The notes below the pieces were generated by a model. It was given only the letters and a program-made list of their open reading frames with translations, was not told the origin of the DNA and searched no databases. A stretch of DNA of 25,570 bases from Chara braunii (lineage: Eukaryota > Streptophyta > Charophyceae > Charales > Characeae). Both the position numbers and the translations under genes were made by a program. The DNA lies in NCBI GenBank assembly GCA_003427395.1, contig BFEA01000068.1:787087-812656 (forward strand), in the 5' to 3' direction. Shown here piece by piece: positions 18,208 to 25,570 of the stretch; the stretch's first letter is position 1, and each line of letters opens with the position of its first letter.

Positions 18208-18863
18208 ATGAGAGGGATCACAAAGAAGAGGATGCAGATACCAAACTTCAGGGACTGGCTGAATGGATCATGGACTGACATGGAGTAGTTGAAAAGGCAA
18301 CACCCGCAGGGGTCAGTCGTGTCCTGGGATGAGGTCTACGTGCCTTCCGTTCCAGTATTAATTAATAGTCCAACTCTGAGGCAGGTGCTGGAGCAAGGGC
18401 CACCTCCAGGATCTACCTGACAGAAAGTGCTCCATAGAATCCTCGTCTTCCGAATCCGAAAGAAGGCAGGCAGGTGGGAACTTGGTCTTTCGCTGAACGA
18501 CTCAGAAGACGTGTATGCGGTTACGTATGGGGGGGTGACGTTACATGGATGGCATTATGGCACCTCGAGAAGGAAGGGGTGCTACGAATCAATCCGGTCA
18601 AAGAATTCATTGAGGGCCACTACGACCCAGGGGCTGTGGCCACTCAGAGCGTCTCTTCGAAACAATTGAAAATTGCCCACAAAGACCTCTATATTTTATT
18701 TGATGAAACCAAAGGGGCTGGTCTCACTTGGCAATTGCACAACAGCCTATTTGAAATGCAACAGCTTAAGGACCTGGTGAAACCTAGCCAGACCGGGTCA
18801 GCTGATGCCTTGCTAAAAGTCTTGTGCGGCTATGTATCACCCGCGGCCGCGGCCGTGGGGTAA
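18208..18863 (+). pseudogene. Unrecognised broken reading frame, possible retroposed gene fragment
   Basis: From ATG 18208 one frame reads as protein-like sequence (KKRMQIPNFRDWLNGSW, VVSWDEVYVPSVPVLI, RILVFRIRKKAGRWELGLSL). It is interrupted only by TAG 18286-18288 and TGA 18418-18420. At the 7-G run near 18527-18533 the sense moves to another frame, which continues DVTWMALWHLEKEGVLRI and YILFDETKGAGLTWQLHNSL to a TAA at 18861-18863, ending in an Ala-rich GC stretch. About 215 residues are covered. I recognise no domain. The consistent composition across stops and a homopolymer shift suggests a once-real protein. AATAAA and an A tract follow about 90 bp downstream, so a processed pseudogene or a gene carried by a retroelement is possible. 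Confidence 0.5.
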
Positions 18864-18943
18864 AACTGGGAGGGCGGCCGTGATCACGGCGCCGCAGCTC
18901 CGGATGAGGTTGGGTGCAGCTGCAACTTTCAGGGATTTTCTTA

Positions 18944-18980
18944 GACTTGAATAAATTCTCAAAAAAAATAAAAAAAAAAG
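18944..18980 (+). terminator. AATAAA followed by A-rich tract
   Basis: GACTTGAATAAATTCTC is followed at once by A8-T-A10. This resembles a polyadenylation signal, or the fossil poly(A) tail of a retroposed transcript ending the reading frame at 18208-18863. A perfect palindrome GCCGTGATCACGGC lies upstream at 18877-18890. Confidence 0.4.
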
Positions 18981-18984
18981 GGGT

Positions 18985-19265
18985 TGTACATCTTTTCGAT
19001 ATCGAAATTGCGCAATTTTTTATTTTATTTTTTGACTTCGTCTTCGAATTTTAAAAATTAAAAAACTAATTTTCCTAAGGCAAAAGATGTATTTTTTTTT
19101 TTTTTTAAGTAAAACTATGAAACTTATGTGTTTTTTAATTTTAAATTTAGTGACGTTTTTGGATATGACCACAAGGCAAAAGTTGTTCAGTATATTTTTT
19201 TGCATAACATATTTTGTTTTCAGATTTTTATTTTTATTTTTTTTCATGGTTGCGCATGGCCGCCT
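18985..19265 (-). mobile_element. Diverged, inverted partial copy of the hAT-like MITE
   Basis: On the minus strand the sequence AAAATCTGAAAACAAAATAT, then GTTATGCAAAAAAATA and further stretches, follows the A-rich interior of copy 1 (from about 16885) at many positions. Conceptual translations also line up (KNLKTKYVMQKNILNN against KNLKKRYVMKKNTLNK). The ends with TIRs are not recognisable. Similarity in A-rich DNA is easily overestimated, so the call is tentative. Confidence 0.45.
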
Positions 19266-19390
19266 CCGGGGGGGATTCATAGTTGTGCGGCATCTTGTGT
19301 AGGAATATCCCTAATGGGAGGGTTGATTGGGATGTGCAAGAATGGCAAAGACTGTAGAGGACGAGATGCCGCAAGAGGTGGTAGTAACCG

Positions 19391-20884
19391 ATGATGCAGC
19401 AGATGGATTGGGTGGAAACAACGTATGGCAGAAACAAAGCTTGGAAGCGCACCCTACAAACGGCAGACCTGGATCTCAGAACCATTAACGTAAATGGTTT
19501 GACATCTTACAATTAGGATAAAACACAGGCACTGTGGGGCCTTCTCCGAGGGGTGGGTGGATGGACCTGGCCCGACCTAATTTGTGTACAAGAAACACAT
19601 CTTATGGATCGATCGGAGCACCACAGGGCACACAATTAGGTCTGGCGCTACCAAGCCTATAGGGCACATGCCACAGGCCACATGCCCCAGGGCCAGGAAG
19701 GGCAGGGGTAGCAATATGGGTGCCTCCTAATTCTAGATTTGAAGTCCTAAACCATTGGCAAGACGAGATAGAAGGACGATGGGTTGTTGTATTAGGGATG
19801 CTGAAGGTAAAGGTTATATATGTTACTGCTCTTTATGCCCCCAATGCAGCACCGGATAGGAGAGATTTCTTTGAGAAAATTCAAACCATCCCTCCACCGA
19901 GCATTCCAGTAATCTTAGCAGGAGATTTCAATATCACGACTGACAGATAGATGGATAGGTGGAAAGTTCCCCTCTTCAACACTCATAACGCTGAAGAGGA
20001 TGAAAATATGTTAGAACAATTGTGGACCACCTTTTCCTTCTTCGACACCTTTAGACACATTTATCTTATAGAGAGCACCTTAACTTGTATAAAAAACAAT
20101 AACCCGGATAGGCTATCCAATTCTCGAATTGATTTGATTTTTGTTGCAGAGGCCCTAGCAGTTGGTCTCACTGCTTCTGCAGTACTCCCCATGAGTCCAT
20201 ATACTGGATTAGATCACACAATGTGCTCCGCCTGGCTTCATTTCGATATTATTTAAGACAGTCATGGGAACACTGGCAGGAACGTATACTGGAAATAGAC
20301 TCTTACATTAGCTGGGATACAAAAGGAGGAGGCAGATTATAATCAAGAACCGGACAGTTTCTGGCCGTCCCTATTGAAGAACCGGTGCAGGCTTCCCATT
20401 CCAGACAGACCCCACAAACCGATGGGAGAAAGTTTGTAGACAACCCCTCTTTAGGAAACGATTCCTCACAGACTCGTACGGTAGTGTAAGGAACAACACT
20501 ACAGCGCCATGGGAGAATTGGGTCAGGCGTGGGATCTTACGTGTAGGGGACCTGTGGGATGGTGGGAGACAGGATTGGAAGACATTGGACCAGCTGCGGG
20601 AGTCACTTCGGTATTGCCATCACATTAAAAAACACATTGAAGAAATTTTTGAAACAAGTCCGCTGGACTAGTATAGAATTTTGTGGAGGGGACCAATCTT
20701 CAAGAAAGAAGATTGGGTGGTGGCCAAAGGGAGGCATGAACAGGTGGGCCAGGTCCATATGGTGGACTCACGCATGAACCTGATAGAATATTACAATATC
20801 TCCCGATCCAACAGGCTGCAGGGCAGCCCAGCCTCTTTTGAATGGCAGGATCGAGATGGCCTATACTGAGTCAGGGTGCTGGAA

Positions 20885-20948
<64 letters not shown>

Positions 20949-21356
20949 ACGGGTGGTCTTCCAACCTCAAATGAACATCCGTAAGTTGGCCTTTGGCCCG
21001 CTGGAATGACAGTGGAACGCCCCTCCGAAACGCACTACTCCGCCCTCGCAATGAGTTACCTTTTACAGTCAAACAGTGAAATACACATACTGAATGCTGA
21101 GACCCAAGCGACACATGAGAGACGTGATCCTCGATCGATGGGCCAAACACCTTAAAATAGACCACCACCTACTCACACCGATTAAGTGGTTTCGGGAGCA
21201 GAAGTCCAAAATGGCTAAGATCACCTCAGTGACCTCACTGCAATGGCAAATAACACATCGATGTTTACCGACCAATGATTGGTTGATAGACCATACTAAT
21301 CTGGAGTAAAAGGGGTTGGCATCACCATGGTGTCAACGCTATCTTCGGCATTTTCC
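19391..21356 (+). pseudogene. LINE ORF2 remnant: endonuclease and C-terminal zf-RVT region, RT core missing
   Basis: Plant-type LINE ORF2 normally runs endonuclease, RT, then a zf-RVT zinc-binding region. The apurinic-type endonuclease is recognisable as LDLRTINVNGLTS (near 19471), PDLICVQETHL, then in a second frame VIYVTALYAPNAAPDRRDFF, LAGDFNITTDR and, after a TAG at 19948-19950, RIDLIFVAEAL and the SDH-like GLDHTMC. A third frame from about 20441 gives QPLFRKRFLTD and WVRRGILRVGDLWDGG, the segment that normally follows RT. The 185 bp between these blocks cannot hold an RT domain, and no YxDD-like motif is seen, so RT has been deleted. After a poly(G) tract the zf-RVT-like part WQITHRCLPTNDWLID appears (21094-21309), with a Cys downstream. 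There are many stops and frame changes; it is a dead copy. Confidence 0.8.
20885..20947. repeat. 63-base poly(G) tract
   Basis: An uninterrupted run of G lies inside the LINE remnant and separates two frames of the same protein. It is far longer than any other homopolymer in the window and may be a sequencing or assembly artefact. Confidence 0.95.
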
Positions 21357-22278
21357 ACCAAGAACACAGGATTCGTGAAAACCTAACAAAACAAATTGTT
21401 AGGTTTGCCCGAAATGTATTCGAGACTATGATAGTACGTTTTTCAAGCCTCCTTGAGGAACAGAATTCTACGTGAAATAAAACAACCGCAAAAAAAAAAA
21501 AAAGTTACTTTTTGAGAACCACTGGAAGTGGCGAGGAGAAAAACAGGTTTTTCCACATAAAATCACTACCAGGTGAAGAAGTGTATGTTCAAGAACTAGA
21601 ATATCTTTTTTTTTTTTAATCTAAAAAAATCATGTTTATAGTACTATAAGATGTAATGCACGATGAACGTACTCGGGGGTTTTTCGAACGATGAAACATG
21701 TTCTCAAATATAGTCTCCCACACCTTAGCGAACATATTATTTTTTACTGTTTATTTTATTTTTTTCCGTATTTTTTAAAAATTTTAAACTCGTGTTTGGC
21801 TAAGAATTTGAACGTGTTTACCTGACAAAAGTTGTTTGTATTCTTATTTTAAATAACATATATTTTTTGCTAAGGGTTTTATTCTTAACATCAAAATTGA
21901 TTTATAGTCCTATAAATTAGTTTTCGGCGAACTTTTCGCAAACAACACTAGATTCGTGAAAAACTTACAAAACGACAAAACCTCACATTTTTATAGAATG
22001 AAAAAGTAAAAGTTAAACTGTTATTTTTTACAAAAAAAAGAGGGTTTTTAACTGTTTTTCGATAAAGGAGTCAAAAAACGAGGTGAAAAGTCAATTGTTC
22101 CTCAAAATGTGCAAGAAAACAATTTCTTGCAAAATGCTCTTATATGGCTATAAGTCATTCTTAGTAGATTTGCGAAAAGCAAAGCTCAAATAAGATAATT
22201 TTTAAGGACTACAGGGCAAACTTGAAAGATGTTAAAAAAAAACGGACTTTTGTGAATACCCATTTATAGAACGATAAG
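21357..22278. other. AT-rich non-coding region
   Basis: No gene is seen. The sequence is A/T-rich with many short homopolymers. A segment of about 50 bp around 21343-21395 (TTCGGC...CACAGGATTCGTGAAAA) is echoed around 21922-21975 (TTCGGC...CACTAGATTCGTGAAAA), suggesting a diverged internal duplication of about 580 bp spacing. Confidence 0.5.
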
Positions 22279-23039
22279 CAGGGTAACTGGCGTTCGGGAC
22301 AGGCCGAACGCCCGAACCCGAATGCCCGAACTTATGGGACCCCTTGGGGATGCGTTCGGCCGTTCGAGCCGAACGCGGACCCAAAAAAAAAAAAAAAAAA
22401 AAAAACAAAAAGTCGTCAAAAAAATCTGAAAAAAAGATATGTTATGGAGAAAAATAATTAAAACAAGATTTGCCTGAGCATTACGTCCGAATTCCTTACC
22501 AAATTGGAAATAAAAATAAAATAAACAGAATAAATACTAATAATAAAAATAAATAAAAATAAAAAGAGAATTAAATTACGTGAGTGTGCGAGCATGTTTT
22601 CGACACCGCCATCTTTGGCGATTTTTTTTTTTTTTTTGGCAAATCCAAATAACTTGAAAATTTACAGATGTGTACTTCACATAATACAAAACCTACTAAA
22701 AAAGTTTCAAAAAATAATAAAATTTTTTACACCCCGAACTAAAGTGAAAACAAAAAGTAAAAAGTGAAACAAAATTTGGGCGAGCACGTTTTGACACCGC
22801 CATATTTGGCGATTTTTAATTATTATTTGGCTAAGCCAAATGACCTGAAAATTTATAGGCATGTATCTCATGTCATAGAGAACTCATAAAAAAAACGTCT
22901 GAAAACAACAATTATTTTTACGAAATAATTTTTGGCGGGGGCCGAACGCCGTCGGGTTCGGACCCCGTACGGGACCCCGAACGCCCGAACGTACGGAGGT
23001 TCGTCCGGGGGCCTCCGTACGTATGGGCTGGTAACCCTG
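22279..23039 (+). mobile_element. hAT-like MITE, copy 2
   Basis: This is a full-length relative of copy 1 with ends CAGGGTAACTGGC and, reverse-complemented, CAGGGTTACCAGCC. Flanking 8-mers ACGATAAG (22271-22278) and ACTATAAG (23040-23047) match at 7 of 8 positions, a decayed target duplication. Internal order is the same as copy 1: GC-rich 5' hairpin region, A run, AT-rich core and 3' hairpin arms CGTACGGAGG/CCTCCGTACG. No transposase is encoded. Higher AT and small indels distinguish it from copy 1. Confidence 0.85.
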
Positions 23040-23080
23040 ACTATAAGTAATTTTCAACAGTTAGGTAAAATTAGGTCTAA

Positions 23081-23184
23081 GGACACACACACACACATGA
23101 AAATGGTCTAAGGAAAACACACACACACACAAACACCACCACACACACACACACACATACACAGACATACACACACACACACAC
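23081..23184. repeat. (CA)n microsatellite blocks
   Basis: Three CA tracts are separated by short unique pieces. GGTCTAAGG precedes or follows each block (near 23071, 23105 and 23190), and GAAAATGGTCTAAGG occurs twice, so the block structure arose by duplication. Confidence 0.9.
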
Positions 23185-23230
23185 GAAAATGGTCTAAGGC
23201 AAAAGGAAAGAAAAAGGGAACAGGACAACA

Positions 23231-23461
23231 AAACAAACTTAGTCTAGTAAGTGGGCGAGCATATTTTTGGCATCATCAACTTTGACGATTTTTAATTATT
23301 TTTCGGAATACGGTGAAAATTTATTGGTTTGTACCATACGTGCTACATAACTCACCAGGGGCCGAATTTTCGAAAGTTTGCCCCCTTCATGTTTTGTCGG
23401 GCACCCGAACGTTCAACGGGGGGGTGGAGACCGTCCCTGAACGTGCTGGCGGTTTACCCTG
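23231..23461 (+). mobile_element. hAT-like MITE, copy 3, 3' part only
   Basis: GGGCGAGCAT, TTGACGATTTTTAATTATT and the closing GGTTTACCCTG follow the 3' half of copies 1 and 2, including a final TIR of the same type. The 5' half and left TIR are absent, replaced by CA-repeat sequence, so no target duplication can be tested. Confidence 0.6.
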
Positions 23462-23681
23462 ATTTATACTCCTTAATGAGTCCTTATAACAGAATGGTGA
23501 TCCAATTAAAACATTTTATGAACTCATTCAGACTTTCATTCCTTGACTATCCTTAGCATGAAATTTAGACCAGAACGGATACCCTTCTTGAAAGGAAAGT
23601 TGTCAAGTAAGACCGAAATTTTTAAAAGTGGAATGATACTTTCTAAGATTGAATTATCATTTTAAGGGGAAGCTACGCGGG
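23462..23681. other. Short non-coding stretch
   Basis: No gene or repeat was recognised here beyond ordinary AT-rich sequence. Confidence 0.4.
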
Positions 23682-23844
23682 AGTCACGAAAATGAGTCAT
23701 AATTGCACTACGGGCCAAGATACAGTTTCGAGTTGCAGTTCGGGTAATGTATACAACTCATCTTTCTGGCCAGGTAGGGTGCCTGAAGTGCAATTGCAAA
23801 CTGTATCTTGCCTCATAGTGCAATTTTAACTCGTTTTGGTGACT
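23682..23844. repeat. Long imperfect inverted repeat, 57-bp arms
   Basis: The left arm 23682-23738 (starts AGTCACGAAAATGAGT, includes CAAGATACAGTTT) pairs with the right arm 23788-23844 (reverse complement starts AGTCACCAAAACGAGT, includes CAAGATACAGTTT). The loop is about 49 bp. It could be a foldback MITE or a transcribed hairpin. Confidence 0.8.
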
Positions 23845-24560
23845 TTACTGAAGTTATCCCCTTTTTAATCTTGCCATTATCTTGGAATGATTTTTTATTA
23901 TGGAATGTTCTTAGAAACCACAATCTCAGAGGAAGGGTGGTGACATTGGTGACTCAGAGTGAAAAAATAGAAAATTGTAGCGAGTCGGAGCCACAATTGC
24001 ACTTGCTTGCCACAATGTATGTTCAACAGAAAAGTTAACGAGGGGTGTCTATAAGATCTCCAGGCGTGAGGCTGGAAACACTTGCCAAAAGGCAAACTGT
24101 GGAAGGTTCCTTCGGACCAGCATCCATAAACGGGTTGTGACAGGTGGGGAAAAGCAAAACGCTTGCCACAACTGGTGGAAGAATTTTGTCCTCGCTGTCT
24201 TAGACTAGCAGTTTTTTTTGGATGCCAAGTTTGACCGATAAGTGCCACCTTGCGCCTACTCGACCAAACTTGGACGATGGTAAGTACTGCAACTAGGCCC
24301 TCAAAGGGTTTTCCTATGTGAAGAGAGGGCCTGGAGCCTTAGTGGACTCGGAGAAACCAGCTATGAAGTTGTTGGGTAGTGTTGTTGGCTAGGGCTTCCG
24401 AAGGTAGAGAGCCCCATCTTAGAGAGCAAGTGGAGTGTCCACTGGAATTTTTCTCGTTTCGAGAGTCTGATAGTTCTTAAAGGACTCTTCAATTTTTTTG
24501 AGAGTCTAGCAGTGTAGCGGGACTCGCTATAGGTGGAAAAAGTAAAGCTGGGAAGGTAGG
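23845..24560. other. Non-coding region
   Basis: Short open frames only, none protein-like. GAGAGTCT is repeated near 24460 and 24500. Probably it is part of the retroelement 3' region that follows. Confidence 0.4.
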
Positions 24561-25025
24561 TTGTTCAATACTAGAACGACACTGGCCGGAGCTGGGGTGA
24601 TGCCCTGTAACTTGCCGAAGGTGAGGTTATGAGGCCTTGTAGATTGATCTGGGGACGCTATGTGGGGGCATCCTGAGGGACAACTGGGGGTTGCTGACAA
24701 AGGACGACACTCGTCGGAGCTGGAGTGAGTCACGTTGCTCTATAACCTAGCGGATAGCCTGAGGGGCGTGAGGCCTGGATGAGTTTGTCAGAGAATAAGT
24801 CAGTTTTAGTGAGCTTTGTTATGATCTGTTGGAAATCCCTTAGATACTCGAGTGTTCTGAAAATTGTGGAGAATTTCAGGAGGTGTTTAGCGATCATAAA
24901 AAAAAAATCATAGTGTTCTCATAATCTATCCCAAGTCCAGTAGCTTGCTCACAATCTTGGAGGATACTCTAAAGCCGAAACCAGGTAAATGGCCCCAGTA
25001 CCTCAATTGGTTCAAAAAAAAAACA
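24561..25025 (+). mobile_element. Retroelement 3' end, copy 3
   Basis: Two modules resembling GACGACACTGGCCGGAGCTG (near 24577 and 24702), with GTGAGGCCTGGATGAG downstream, correspond to the modules at 15770-15950. The region ends in CCAGGTAAATGGCCCCAGTA, then CCTCAATTGGTTC and an A tract. It is the third occurrence of the shared tail and is non-coding. Confidence 0.6.
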
Positions 25026-25405
25026 AAAAACAAAAAGTGGTAGGAAGGACAGGAACTGAGGGGTTTAGGTTGGGTTCATTAGGGAGGCAGGAGGTAGGGG
25101 TTTAGGTAATAGGATGTACTCTAGTTGGACAAGAAAGTTGGTCATTTTGGGTTTGTGTGGTTTTAAAGCACCAGTACACCATACATAGGCCTTCGGGTGT
25201 CAGCGTGGAACCCACACCACTTTGGACTCCGCTGGTTTTTTTTTTTTGTAACTAGGGCGCAATTACGAAAACAGTTTGTAAATGCATTTCGAAGTGTCTT
25301 TTTGGAGTCCAGTATAGTCCGAAGTTTCAAATGCAGTCGAAACTCTGAGCATGCAAGAAAGTTGCAAGGCGGAGTTTGCAATTGCAGTCCAGTCTGGCAT
25401 GCGGC
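25026..25405. other. Non-coding region
   Basis: A G/T-rich start (two GGGGTTTAGGT motifs) is followed by unique-looking sequence. The overlapping short frames on both strands lack any domain. Confidence 0.4.
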
Positions 25406-25570
25406 ATTTTTTTTTTCCTCGGACGCGTTCGAGGCATAGCGGTCGTGGCCCAACCACGCGACGAGATGCTTTTTTTTTTTTTTTTTTGTAATTTCGCACG
25501 TGGCCTAGGCATCTTGGTCGTGGCCCAGCCACCTAACGGGGCCGAGATTAAAAAAAAAAAAAAAAAAAAA
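25406..25570 (-). repeat. Two tandem short units separated by homopolymer tracts
   Basis: GGTCGTGGCCCA(A/G)CCAC occurs at 25441 and 25516, 75 bp apart, in similar flanks (GAGGCATAGC and TAGGCATCTT). On the minus strand each unit is followed by an A run (positions 25487-25470 and about 25416-25406). The first unit also contains the near-palindrome CCTCGGACGCGTTCGAGG. The window ends in an A run. Confidence 0.65.

Noticed and set aside
20791-21168. Minus-strand frame with a poly-proline run
   Set aside because: The prolines are the complement of the poly(G) tract; not a gene.
25050-25115. TTTAGGG-like plant telomere motifs (two GGGGTTTAGGT)
   Set aside because: Only isolated partial motifs, no tandem array, so not telomeric.

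Overview
The window looks like repeat-dense nuclear DNA of a eukaryote, probably of the green-plant (streptophyte) lineage. The reasons are a Ty3/Gypsy retrotransposon whose candidate primer-binding site resembles the 3' end of plant initiator Met-tRNA, a plant-type LINE with a zf-RVT-like C-terminal segment, hAT-type MITEs with 8-bp target duplications, and abundant microsatellites and homopolymers. A charophyte alga such as Chara is a guess from the style of the LINE proteins, not a demonstrated identity. I see no intact cellular gene, tRNA or rRNA.

Region 1 (about 320-11472, minus strand) is one degenerate Ty3/Gypsy element. In its own 5'-3' order it has a 5' LTR or LTR plus leader (11472 to about 8885, with a TATA-like box and a pair of inverted CCAAT boxes), a PBS (8884-8872), gag (8745-7678), protease (7659-6334), RT and RNase H (6303-4502), a segment with a PHD-type zinc finger, integrase (to 2698), and an extra ORF (2701 to 1232 or beyond). 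The ATG of the extra ORF overlaps the pol stop as ATGA. Gag, protease and most of RT share one frame broken only by stop codons. Frameshifts follow near 5455, 4530 and 3600, and more lie in the extra ORF. The downstream LTR copy matches for only 28 bp (320-347).

Region 2 (11473-13640, plus) is a LINE ORF1-like pseudogene with a damaged zinc knuckle, followed by low-complexity sequence. Region 3 (13641-16130) is non-coding: an AT-rich short tandem array, a 0.48-kb tandem duplication, and a retroelement 3' tail.

Region 4 (16130-18180) holds GC-rich palindromes, a TCAA microsatellite, a complete hAT-like MITE with a perfect 8-bp TSD, a poor-quality stretch with four Ns, and a 212-bp tandem duplication ending in a second copy of the same 3' tail. 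Region 5 (18208-18985) is a broken unknown reading frame followed by AATAAA and an A-rich tract, so it may be a retroposed gene fragment. Next come a diverged MITE copy (minus strand) and a LINE ORF2 remnant (19391-21356). That remnant keeps endonuclease and C-terminal pieces, lacks the RT core, and is interrupted by a 63-base poly(G).

Region 6 (21357-25570) is AT-rich sequence, a second complete MITE with TSD, CA repeats, a third MITE 3' half, a 57-bp-arm inverted repeat, a third retroelement 3' tail, and two tandem short units bounded by T or A runs. Nearly everything is mobile DNA in decay; the only coordinated gene set is the Gypsy element.
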